Assembly (NCBI GenBank): GCA_047627515.1
Contig: JBLHTU010000099.1
Span: 1-13,403, forward strand
Direction of reading: 5' to 3'
Length of the DNA stretch: 13,403 bases
From: JAYPLE01 sp047627515
GTDB lineage: Bacteria; Bacteroidota; Bacteroidia; Cytophagales; Cyclobacteriaceae
The notes under the pieces are model-generated. The model searched no databases, was not told where the DNA came from, and was given only the letters and a program-made list of their open reading frames with translations. This document shows, piece after piece, positions 1 through 6,942 of the stretch; positions within the stretch are counted from its first letter, which is position 1, and the number at the start of each line of letters is the position of its first letter. The translations under genes were made by a program, and so were the position numbers.

Positions 1-1273
1 CTATGACAGAAAGGGCGATATCTATTTCATTAATGCTATTATAAATATGCGTAGAATGACGCAAATATTTATTCCCAACAGATCTTGGTTGCATTTTCTT
101 TTTGTCCCATAGGAGTTTCTGAAGTTCGGGACCTGTATACCCAGTCATACTATATGTAGTAATACCGGCACACATGGAACCCTCCATAGAAGAGTGTATA
201 GTTACTTTTCCGATATCTGTGAGGCCCGACCTTAAATGATCCCCTAGTTCTTTGACTCTGCTTAACCATCGGTCAGGCCCGATCGTGTTAAAAAAGTCTA
301 AAGACGCCTCAAGCCCCTTCATCCTTGTCGGATTGCCGGTGCCGTTCTGCATCAAACGAAACCCGTGATCTTCTTGATTATCCCAATTATAACTAGGAAT
401 AGTAGCCCATATATCAGCAATTTTGTCAGGGTGGATATAAAGAATACCACTACCTGCAGGAGCAAGCAGCCATTTGTGCAAACTACTGTAATAGGCATCA
501 CAGCCAATATCTGTAACATCTACTGGGATTTGACCGACACATTGTGCTCCGTCCAGAACGGTAAATATGCCTCTTGTCCGCGCTTCAGCACAAATTTCTT
601 TGACGGGAAGAATTGTGCCAAATATAGAGGCAATATGAGGAATAGCGATGACCTTAGTTTTTTTCGTTACAACGGAAAAAACAGCATCAAATATCGCTTG
701 TGGGTCATTTGCAGGAATAGGTAGCGTTGCTTGTTTGTATACACAACCAAGTCGCTTAGCGGCTTGCTGCCATGCAGCAAAACCACCCCCATGCTCCTGG
801 TCTGTATTGATTATTTCGTCACCTTTCTTCAGCGTTAGACCATTGGCGATGTAATTCATGCCAAACGTGGCGTTCTGTGTTAAGGCAATATTCTGGTAGT
901 CGGCATTGACGACTTGGCCAATTTTTTTCCGAATATCAATGTATGGAAAGTATCCAGATAATAGCGCAGGCCCACTGCCGTTTTTGTAATCGACATCAGC
1001 GGCATTTACGCTATAATATGTTTGATGCTCTTGCATTTTCTGTAAGACATAGCTGGAGGAGGGCCCCATGGTTCCATTGTTGAAATAAGTGGCGTCCTTT
1101 TTTAAAGGAAAAAAATCCCTCACTAGACCCCAGAAGTCTTCGTTGTTTTCAGCCTTTGCCAATGTCCTTAATGAATAATCCGAAGGTCCGGAATTAGCCA
1201 GTGATGGTAGCGCAGCGCTGGCGGCAACACCCAGTATCCCTTGTCGGATAAAATGTCTTCTGTTCTTTTTCAT
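1..1273 (-). CDS. Tat-exported PLP-dependent class V aminotransferase (isopenicillin-N-epimerase/cysteine-desulfurase-like), 3' partial
   Basis: The frame is open from an ATG at 1273 to the left edge, giving about 424 residues without a stop, so the C-terminus lies outside the window. The N-terminus carries a twin-arginine signal (KNRRHFIRQG followed by a short Ala/Leu-rich stretch ending near residue 27), which indicates folded export. The mature part is a fold-type I PLP enzyme. It has YFNNGTMGP near residue 64, the cofactor-binding Asp in VLDGAQ (D241), and the Schiff-base Lys in SSLHKWLLAPAGSG (K267), all in the spacing typical of class V aminotransferases. The closest general type is the isopenicillin-N-epimerase-like branch; the substrate cannot be read from the sequence. 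The start overlaps the stop of the upstream 144-residue gene as ATGA, so the two are probably translationally coupled. The fold is near certain; the specific reaction is unknown. Confidence 0.9.
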   Translation of the reverse strand, partial: MKKNRRHFIRQGILGVAASAALPSLANSGPSDYSLRTLAKAENNEDFWGLVRDFFPLKKDATYFNNGTMGPSSSYVLQKMQEHQTYYSVNAADVDYKNGSGPALLSGYFPYIDIRKKIGQVVNADYQNIALTQNATFGMNYIANGLTLKKGDEIINTDQEHGGGFAAWQQAAKRLGCVYKQATLPIPANDPQAIFDAVFSVVTKKTKVIAIPHIASIFGTILPVKEICAEARTRGIFTVLDGAQCVGQIPVDVTDIGCDAYYSSLHKWLLAPAGSGILYIHPDKIADIWATIPSYNWDNQEDHGFRLMQNGTGNPTRMKGLEASLDFFNTIGPDRWLSRVKELGDHLRSGLTDIGKVTIHSSMEGSMCAGITTYSMTGYTGPELQKLLWDKKKMQPRSVGNKYLRHSTHIYNSINEIDIALSVI

Positions 1274-1704
1274 ATTGAGTCGGTTTTGCTGAGAATTGAA
1301 GCTAATGCATCTATAAGTGTTTCTTTCTTTTCCTTTTGTAATGCTTTTCGTATTTCTTCCTTGTTCGCATTTCTGTTGACAACCTTGACTGTTTCTTCAC
1401 CAAGGCCTTGTATGTTGGTGGTTTTTTCTTCGGAAAGCGCCAGCTCATCACAGATCGTATCGAGGACGCTTTTGGCTTTTCGCTTAGCAGAAATGAGAGG
1501 GTTGTAGCTAGCAGTAGCATCTCTTAATGCCCAGCTATCATAGTCTACCTTTAAGTCTTCGATTGACCGTATTCTTCTATCCGAGAGCGAAAGCAATTGC
1601 TCTAGTACGGCAACAGTGCCGTACTTCCAAGCGTCGAGGTCGAAGTCACTTTCTTCCAGAGTCTCTATTCTTTTTTTGATTAATTCAATTTTGGATTGAG
1701 ACAT
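1270..1704 (-). CDS. Unrecognised 144-residue cytoplasmic helical protein
   Basis: I do not recognise this family. The protein is 144 residues, charged, with no signal peptide and no membrane segment, and is predicted by eye to be mostly alpha-helical. Visible blocks are an N-terminal Lys/Glu-rich helix (SKIELIKKRIETLEESDF), a central part containing DAWKYGTVAVLEQL and VDYDSWALRDA, and a Lys/Glu-rich C-terminal helix that may form a coiled coil. Its TGA overlaps the ATG of the downstream Tat aminotransferase (ATGA), so it is the first gene of a two-gene operon. Being cytoplasmic while its partner is exported, it is unlikely to be a stable subunit of the mature enzyme. The gene is supported by codon flow, the tight overlap and its length relative to shadow frames. 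Confidence 0.75.
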   Translation of the reverse strand: MSQSKIELIKKRIETLEESDFDLDAWKYGTVAVLEQLLSLSDRRIRSIEDLKVDYDSWALRDATASYNPLISAKRKAKSVLDTICDELALSEEKTTNIQGLGEETVKVVNRNANKEEIRKALQKEKKETLIDALASILSKTDSI

Positions 1705-1739
1705 GGCCAGTAGCTTTTTTTACTTAAAAATAAGCACTG

Positions 1740-2664
1740 ATGGCCAGAATACATATTTCACGGTCTTTGCTGATCAAAGCAGATAAGCAGATAGCCATTG
1801 AGGTGCTCAAGAATTTTAAGCAATGGCCTGTCTGGTTCCGCTGGTTGATCATGTAGGATGACGTGTAGCTTACATACATTGAAGACGGTAACCAGTACGC
1901 GTGGAAAGGGAATCGCATAGGATCAGGACAGATGTCCAAACAAGCGACTCAATCGGAGGAAAAACTCGCCTTCGACTTACTCTTTCTAAAGCCATTTCGA
2001 TTAAAAACGGTCATCTTATTTGAGGTAAGTCAAGATGGTGATCACTGTCTGGTGAACTGGGGAATGGACACAAAACCACCTTTTTCTCTTTTCTGGAGGA
2101 AATAGGAAATGTTGCTACGATGAGTGCCGATTATGACAGAGGGTTGCTGATGTTAAAAGGCTATTTAGAGACAGGCTCTGTCCTCTCCAGGAGGGAGGAG
2201 ATTGGCGTTGTTACCTTTCCTACTTGCAAATACATCGGGGTGACTACTGCATGTGGAGTTTCGGAGATGAAGGAACTAATGCAAAATGATAGGCAAGGAC
2301 TTTCTCTCTTTGTAGAGGAGGAAAAGAGGGATGTTACCGGTGAATCATTTACAAATTATCATAAATGGGATTTGGCTAAAGGGCAGGTCGCTTTTACCAT
2401 TGGAATTCCTGTCGCCGATGAATTAGTAGGCCTTAAGTCTCCTGTCCATATTGGAAAAATCCCAAAACTTAAGGCGTTTAAGATCATTCATGAGGGGCCG
2501 TACAGACATTTAGGAAATGCCTGGGGCTTGGGCAATATGATAGCTCGGAACAAAGATTAAAGTTTCGAAAAGGATACCCACCATTCTAGGTTTTTAAGAA
2601 CGACCCTCAAGATACGGCAGACGAGTTTTTAGAAAGGGACTTATACTTTCCATTGGAGGATTAA
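1740..2664 (+). pseudogene. Decayed SRPBCC + GyrI-like effector-binding protein gene
   Basis: Stitching three frames together gives one recognisable protein. Bases 1740-2102 encode an SRPBCC (START-like) domain: RSLLIKADKQIAIEVLKNF, KQWPVW, then NQYAWKGNRIGSGQM, LLFLKPFRLKT and VNWGMD, the usual order for this family. Two in-frame TAG codons (1854-1856 and 1866-1868) interrupt it, and a frameshift lies between about 2042 and 2102. Bases 2120-2560 continue with the GyrI-like (AraC effector-binding) domain up to HEGPYRHLGNAWGLGNM. The tail IKVSKRIPTILGF follows in a second frame (2556-2594), and KNDPQDTADEF...LYFPLED in a third (2596-2664), where the family normally ends with LYFPL-like residues. 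Intact relatives begin with a membrane segment that is missing here, because a stop at 1731 precedes the ATG. At least five lesions argue for true decay over sequencing error. The domain call is from memory of the family. Confidence 0.82.
2120..2560 (+). CDS. GyrI-like effector-binding domain fragment (longest surviving frame of the decayed gene)
   Basis: This is the longest uninterrupted frame inside the pseudogene at 1740-2664, 146 residues from an ATG. It carries the end of the SRPBCC domain (MSADYDRGLLMLKGYLE) and most of a GyrI-like small-molecule-binding domain, including VVTFPTCKYIGVTTACG, FTIGIPV and FKIIHEGPYRHLGNAWGLG. It lacks the last strand, which continues in other frames after a frameshift near 2550-2556. 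An automatic annotation would probably list it as a stand-alone GyrI-like protein. I regard it as a fragment that could still be translated but is unlikely to fold as in intact relatives. Confidence 0.5.
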   Translation: MSADYDRGLLMLKGYLETGSVLSRREEIGVVTFPTCKYIGVTTACGVSEMKELMQNDRQGLSLFVEEEKRDVTGESFTNYHKWDLAKGQVAFTIGIPVADELVGLKSPVHIGKIPKLKAFKIIHEGPYRHLGNAWGLGNMIARNKD

Positions 2665-2819
2665 ATGATCAGGTAGAGGAGCATAAGAAGAATAAGCATT
2701 CCAGCTACCCAAACGTTTAGTTTTGACGGCTGCGTGAACTCATACTGACAGATCGGACATTCTTTTTCACGGCTATCGATCATCATGGCACAAGAAGGAC
2801 ATTCTTTTTTCTTACCCAC
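2661..2819 (-). CDS. Small double-CxxC zinc-ribbon protein with C-terminal membrane helix
   Basis: This 52-residue frame starts with GTG at 2819 and ends with TAA at 2661-2663. After a Lys-rich start (VGKKKE) it has CPSC at residues 7-10 and CPIC at 21-24, a four-cysteine zinc-ribbon knuckle pair. A single hydrophobic helix follows from about residue 36 to the end (VWVAGMLILLMLLYLII). Such zinc-ribbon tail-anchored proteins are common but uncharacterised in Bacteroidota. No ATG start is available upstream before a stop; the only upstream alternative is a non-standard ATT one codon earlier. It is convergent with, and overlaps by 4 bases, the end of the decayed SRPBCC gene, and is divergent from the DUF547 gene. 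The cysteine spacing and hydrophobic tail make chance unlikely. Confidence 0.72.
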   Translation of the reverse strand: MGKKKECPSCAMMIDSREKECPICQYEFTQPSKLNVWVAGMLILLMLLYLII

Positions 2820-2921
2820 AATCCAAAAGTAACAAAAAGCAGATAGGTGTATTTGTCAGCTAGAAGATATATCTACGCGACTTTATTTGCGTTATGCTTT
2901 TTACATCACAAACTGTATCTA

Positions 2922-3689
2922 ATGAAAGTACTAATCTCTATTCTTCTTCTATTTTCGATGATTTTTGTAAAGGAGTTGCATGCTCAATCGGCTAACGAAC
3001 GCGTTGAGATGGCCTTACAGCAAATTAAGTCTGGAGATCTATCCGCCGCCAGAATTTCTATTGAGCAGTTGGACAAATACAAAGTGGGTGTGCTCGCAAA
3101 GGAGCTAGACACTCAAGCCAAAGCCAAAGCCTTTTGGCTCAACTTATACAATGCAACAGTACAATTACACTTGCAGGAAGACCCTAGGAGGTTTGATGAC
3201 AGAGATGTGTTTTTTCAAAAAGACTGGATTAGAGTGGCGGGACTGGATATAAGTCTTGACGCTATCGAGCACGGCATTATTCGAAGATCAAAAAATAAAT
3301 TATCACTAGGTTATATGGATAAACTGTTTGTTGATGGTTTTGAAGAAAAATTTAGACTAGACGAAGTTGACTATCGAGTTCATTTTGCGTTGAATTGTGG
3401 CGCATTGAGCTGTCCGCCAGTAGCCATATATTTTACGGATAGACTTGAAGAGCAATTGGATAAGAGCAGTAAGCTTTACTTACAAGATCAAATTAGATTA
3501 GATGAGAAAGAAAATGATCTCTATGTACCTAGACTTTGTTTCTGGTTCAACGGGGACTTTGGAGGAGAGGACGGAATCAAAGAAATGCTAAAAAAGCACG
3601 GCTTCACTGATCTTCTTCTAAAAGACCCAGATATTGAATATCTGGAATATGATTGGACGTTAAAAGTCTCGAATTATATCGAAATTTAG
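2922..3689 (+). CDS. Secreted DUF547 domain protein
   Basis: The protein is 255 residues from the ATG at 2922. I prefer this start to the in-frame GTG at 2847, because it places a clean Sec signal peptide at the N-terminus (MKVLISILLLFSMIFVKELHAQS, residues 1-23, with cleavage probably after Ala21 or near Gln22). The rest is a DUF547 domain with hallmark blocks AKAFWLNLYNATVQL, a DAIEHGIIR segment, the conserved NCGALSCPP (from residue 158), and a C-terminal FWFNGDFGGEDGI. The function of DUF547 is not established. The pattern of conserved Cys/His/Asn residues has been taken to suggest a catalytic or metal role. The glycosyltransferase starts 14 bases after its stop, so the two are probably co-transcribed. 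Confidence 0.9.
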   Translation: MKVLISILLLFSMIFVKELHAQSANERVEMALQQIKSGDLSAARISIEQLDKYKVGVLAKELDTQAKAKAFWLNLYNATVQLHLQEDPRRFDDRDVFFQKDWIRVAGLDISLDAIEHGIIRRSKNKLSLGYMDKLFVDGFEEKFRLDEVDYRVHFALNCGALSCPPVAIYFTDRLEEQLDKSSKLYLQDQIRLDEKENDLYVPRLCFWFNGDFGGEDGIKEMLKKHGFTDLLLKDPDIEYLEYDWTLKVSNYIEI

Positions 3690-3703
3690 AGTAACATTTG
3701 CGG

Positions 3704-4390
3704 ATGACCATCAGCGTCATCATACCGACCCTCAATGAGGAGGTGACCATCGGTCACCTCCTGGGATCCCTTGTCGCGCGTGATTTTATAGAAATCATTG
3801 TGGTAGATGCAGGAAGTGAAGACCAAACAGTAAAAATTGTATTACAATTTGCGAAGGTGGTTTTATTGACCTGTAAAAGGGCCTCCAGAGCAGAGCAGAT
3901 GAATATGGGTGCGGAAGCAGCGAGTGGAGACATTCTGCTTTTTATGCATGCTGATATAAAGTTTCCTGACCGTTTTGAGCAAAATGTGGAGGCATCCATT
4001 TTGAGTGGAAATGACGCAGGTTGCTTTTGTTATTGGTTTGATAGCCCAAGGAGGCTGTTGAGAGTCAACGCATACTTCACCAAACTCAAGGGGTTAATAT
4101 GCAGAGGAGGAGATCAAACTTTGTTCATCAAACGTTCATTTTTCCGTCAGCTTGGAGGATTTAATCAAGCATTCTGCGTGATGGAAGATTTTGAGTTGAT
4201 ACAGCGAATTCGAATAAAAGGGACATTTTTTGTGCGTCCCGAAAGAATCCTGGTTTCTGCAAGAAAATATAACGAAAACGCTTGGCTGCGTGTTCAGTGG
4301 GCCAATCTTGGAGCATTTATCATGTTTCGGTTGCATGTAGAGCCTGCCAAAATACAGCGGCGCTACAAAAGCTTGCTATCCGTTAACTGA
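3704..4390 (+). CDS. Family 2 glycosyltransferase, TIGR04283 type (arsenosugar/rSAM-associated group)
   Basis: This 228-residue cytoplasmic GT-A enzyme starts at ATG 3704 (MTISVIIPTLNEE); a TTG two codons upstream is less likely. It shows the nucleotide-sugar fold: VIIPTLNEE at 5-13, VVDAGSEDQT at 33-42 with Asp35, SRAEQMNMGAEAASGD at 61-76, and the DXD-like HAD at 82-84. It then has GGDQTLFIKRSFF and the acidic MEDFEL block that usually supplies the catalytic base, followed by SARKY. The order and wording match the TIGR04283 family, which databases name for its association with arsenosugar biosynthesis and radical SAM genes. No ArsM or ArsS is present in the window. It lies directly downstream of DUF547, a common partner. 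Its 3' end overlaps the convergent recG end by 8 bases. The sugar donor and acceptor are not known. Confidence 0.9.
   Translation: MTISVIIPTLNEEVTIGHLLGSLVARDFIEIIVVDAGSEDQTVKIVLQFAKVVLLTCKRASRAEQMNMGAEAASGDILLFMHADIKFPDRFEQNVEASILSGNDAGCFCYWFDSPRRLLRVNAYFTKLKGLICRGGDQTLFIKRSFFRQLGGFNQAFCVMEDFELIQRIRIKGTFFVRPERILVSARKYNENAWLRVQWANLGAFIMFRLHVEPAKIQRRYKSLLSVN
3738..3762 (+). other. 11-bp perfect hairpin pairing an SD sequence with an anti-SD-like sequence, early in the glycosyltransferase gene
   Basis: AGGAGGTGACC (3738-3748) is followed by a 3-base loop and its exact complement GGTCACCTCCT (3752-3762). It begins 34 bases after the first base of the ATG. The left arm contains a full-length Shine-Dalgarno sequence and the right arm the complementary anti-SD. 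Both arms encode residues around NEEVTIGHLL. The structure is certain; a function is speculative. Confidence 0.5.
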
Positions 4391-6470
4391 TCCTACTCCA
4401 GGTGAAAGCATTGGCCTGTTTTTGTTTTAGCTGAAAGGCCAATTGCGGATAATCGGTCAGTTCGGGATCTGCTGCTAGTAAGTCAATAGCAGATTGCCTG
4501 GCTAGCAGCAGAATTTCTCCATCTTTTGATAAGTCTGCAAGTTTCAGGTCCAATATGCCGCTTTGCTGAGTACCCATTAGATCCCCTGGGCCTCTTAGCT
4601 TGAGGTCCGTTTCTGCAATTTTAAATCCGTCGTTCGTCTCTACCATCGTGCCGATGCGCGTTTTAGCCTCTTTGCTTAATTTCAGACCGGTCATCAGCAG
4701 ACAAAATGATTGTTCTGCACCACGTCCGACTCGTCCGCGTAACTGATGCAGTTGGGAGAGGCCAAACCGCTCTGCGTTCTCGATGACCATAACACTGGCG
4801 TTCGGGACATTGACCCCTACTTCGATGACGGTAGTAGCCACCATTATTTTTGTTTCGCCTTTGGCAAACCGTCTCATTTCGAATTCCTTGTCGTCGGCTT
4901 TCATGCGGCCATGTAAGATCGAAAGAGGATAGTTTGGGAATCGTCTCGAGATGGACTCATAGCCATCCATTAGGTCTTTGTAATCCATTGTAGAGGATTC
5001 TTCGATCAGAGGATAGACAATATAGATCTGGCGTCCTTTGAGAACCTCCTTGTCTAGAAAGTCAAACATTCGAATCCGTTGACTATCTCGCATATGTTGT
5101 GTCTGAATGGGTTTCCTTCCCGCAGGCAATTCATCAATGACAGATATATCCAAATCCCCATACAAAGTCATAGCGAGTGTGCGCGGAATCGGTGTGGCTG
5201 TCATGACTAGAATGTGAGGAAATGTTTTTTCGTTTTTTTGCCAAAGCTTTGCTCTTTGTGCCACGCCAAAGCGGTGCTGTTCGTCCACCACGGCTAAACC
5301 AAGTTGTTTAAATTTCACTTTGTCCTCGAGCAAAGCATGTGTGCCAACAAGAATCTGAAGAGAGCCATCTTCAAGTTGCTCATGAATGATTTTACGGCGT
5401 GCCTTCTTTGTGGAACCTGTCAGCCTGGCTATCGATAAACCAAGCTGCTCAGCATAGGTGCTCAGTCCATCGAAATGTTGCTCTGCCAAAATCTCTGTAG
5501 GTGCCATTAACGCACATTGCGTCCCATTACCTATGGCAATCAACATGCACAGGAAGGCTACCATCGTTTTGCCACTACCGACATCGCCTTGTACTAGTCG
5601 GTTCATCTGGCTTGCAGACCGAAAATCAGCATAGATTTCCTTGATTACTTTTTTTTGTGCCCCCGTCAGTTCAAATGGAATGTATTCTTTGTAGAACTTA
5701 TTAAGTAACTCGCTGTTGCTAAACACGATCCCCCGAAACTTGTCGATTCTTGTCAGTTTTAGGCGGATTAATTTAAGCTGAATCATGAGTAGCTCCTCAT
5801 ATTTCAATCGATATTGAGCCTTTTTTAACGCGACTGTATCTGTTGGAAAGTGGATAGATAGTAAGGCAGATTTGCGGTCTATCAAACCATATTTTAGTAT
5901 CAGATCTTTGGGCAAGACTTCCGTTAAATAGTTTTGTGATTCTCTAAGTAAGACCTGTATGGCTTTTCGCAGGACTTTCGAGTCCACAAATCGTTTTCTA
6001 AGCTTATCAGTTAGGGGGTATACAGGATACAAGTAGTTGTTTTTTGGCGCTTCACTGATCAGCGGCTCCACCTCAGGATGTGCAATATTTAGCGTGCTAC
6101 CATACCTTGTAGGTTTCCCAAATATGATATAGGGAATACCCGCCTTGATACGTGACTGTACCCAATTGGCTCCTTTGAACCAGACAAGTTCAATTTCCCC
6201 AGTATCATCTTTACAAACGCCAACCAGTCGCTGCTTGTGTCCGACACCTACGGTAGACCAGCGGACGATTGTTGCCTTGAATTGTACCGCTACATCGTAT
6301 TGTGAAAGATCTTTAATCTTCACAAACTGAGTGCGGTCCTCATAGCGAAAGGGAAAATAGCGCAACAAGTCTCCATAGGTAAACAGCTCCAGCTCTTTGG
6401 CAAGCAGTTCCGCTCGCTGAGGCCCAATTCCTTTTAGATATGAAAGTGATTGATCAAAAAAGCCCGGCAT
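4383..6470 (-). CDS. recG: ATP-dependent DNA helicase RecG
   Basis: The protein is 695 residues, the normal full length for RecG (about 690). RecG remodels stalled replication forks and branch-migrates Holliday junctions as a monomeric double-strand translocase. The N-terminal wedge/OB domain spans about residues 1-160, with YLKGIGPQRAELL at the start and an OB core around VCKDDTGEIELVWFKG. The helicase core shows Walker A GDVGSGKT (Lys301), DEQH (396-399) with HRFGVAQR following, motif III MTATPIPRTLAM, IEVGVNVPNA, and motif VI QLRGRVGRG (from residue 576). The conserved RecG tail has LRGPGDLMGTQQSG. The ATG at 6470 fits family starts. It stands alone, convergent with the glycosyltransferase with 8 bases shared. 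No defect is seen. Confidence 0.98.
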   Translation of the reverse strand: MPGFFDQSLSYLKGIGPQRAELLAKELELFTYGDLLRYFPFRYEDRTQFVKIKDLSQYDVAVQFKATIVRWSTVGVGHKQRLVGVCKDDTGEIELVWFKGANWVQSRIKAGIPYIIFGKPTRYGSTLNIAHPEVEPLISEAPKNNYLYPVYPLTDKLRKRFVDSKVLRKAIQVLLRESQNYLTEVLPKDLILKYGLIDRKSALLSIHFPTDTVALKKAQYRLKYEELLMIQLKLIRLKLTRIDKFRGIVFSNSELLNKFYKEYIPFELTGAQKKVIKEIYADFRSASQMNRLVQGDVGSGKTMVAFLCMLIAIGNGTQCALMAPTEILAEQHFDGLSTYAEQLGLSIARLTGSTKKARRKIIHEQLEDGSLQILVGTHALLEDKVKFKQLGLAVVDEQHRFGVAQRAKLWQKNEKTFPHILVMTATPIPRTLAMTLYGDLDISVIDELPAGRKPIQTQHMRDSQRIRMFDFLDKEVLKGRQIYIVYPLIEESSTMDYKDLMDGYESISRRFPNYPLSILHGRMKADDKEFEMRRFAKGETKIMVATTVIEVGVNVPNASVMVIENAERFGLSQLHQLRGRVGRGAEQSFCLLMTGLKLSKEAKTRIGTMVETNDGFKIAETDLKLRGPGDLMGTQQSGILDLKLADLSKDGEILLLARQSAIDLLAADPELTDYPQLAFQLKQKQANAFTWSRIS

Positions 6471-6619
6471 GAGGTATGTACAAAAATTCTTTTATTTACT
6501 TTAGAAATATAGGTATGCAATATGATTTATGAAAAGCACAGATAGGGCATTCTTCCACAATTTGTACCCTCCTTGGGACAAAGTTGTTTACACTAGTAAC
6601 TATTAGCTCGTTTGTAGCA

Positions 6620-6933
6620 ATGCTGCGAGTTTTCGTAGCAGGTAATAACAATCAGATGCTTGTCGTTTCTTTTTTGACGTTCACTTGTTGCTTGTACTTA
6701 CTAATAGGGAGCGTTTTGCTTCATATATCAAGTTAAACAAGCAAGTTGTAGGGAACAGGAGATTTTTCTTCAATGCAGCAACTATTCCGTGGCATCAAAT
6801 TGTTGATGTTTCGGAGTCTCACAATCGAGTAAAAGTCAAGACTTCGGAAACAGAAGTACGGTTTGGCTTCTCCTCAGCATCATGTAATGAGCAAAAGATT
6901 AAAAGCCTTGTAGCTAACCACAAAAAAGGGTAG
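6620..6933 (+). pseudogene. Possible frameshifted small membrane protein: TM helix (6620-6736) plus PH-like domain (6685-6933)
   Basis: Two overlapping plus-strand frames look like parts of one small protein. The first (ATG 6620, stop 6734-6736, 38 residues) contains a hydrophobic helix (MLVVSFLTFTCCLYLLIGSV). The second is open through 6933 and ends in an 82-residue frame from a TTG at 6685. Its part from LNKQVVGNRRFFFNAATI through IPWHQIVDVSESHNRVKVKT to a final Lys-rich helix resembles bacterial PH-like (YcxB/YdbT-type) domains that usually follow one or two membrane helices. A one-base shift between about 6685 and 6733 would join them. Alternatively, only the downstream frame is a gene, with a TTG start. 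It ends 9 bases before the end of the convergent gldD. The family match is by pattern only, so confidence is low. Confidence 0.4.
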
Positions 6934-6942
6934 TCAACAAGC

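Noticed and set aside
365..854. Plus-strand frames of 119 and 68 residues
   Set aside because: They lie opposite the aminotransferase, including its PLP-Lys region; shadows.
1703..1747. Direct repeat ATGGCCAG at 1703-1710 and 1740-1747
   Set aside because: Only 8 bases, 37 apart, with a palindromic core; likely chance, and no element lies between the copies.
1724..1939. Minus-strand 71-residue frame
   Set aside because: It is opposite the SRPBCC remnant, has no motif, and the plus strand shows clear family motifs.
2847..2921. N-terminal extension of the DUF547 protein from a GTG at 2847
   Set aside because: It would bury an otherwise ideal signal peptide that begins at the ATG at 2922.
3627..3645. 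8-bp inverted repeat CCAGATAT/ATATCTGG
   Set aside because: Short and AT-rich within DUF547 coding sequence, no U-run; expected by chance.
3754..4336. Minus-strand frames opposite the glycosyltransferase
   Set aside because: Composition and position fit shadows of a clearly conserved enzyme.
6481..6530. Possible recG promoter (minus strand TATATTTC)
   Set aside because: The -7 box misses the final G and there is no convincing TTTG at 19 bases.
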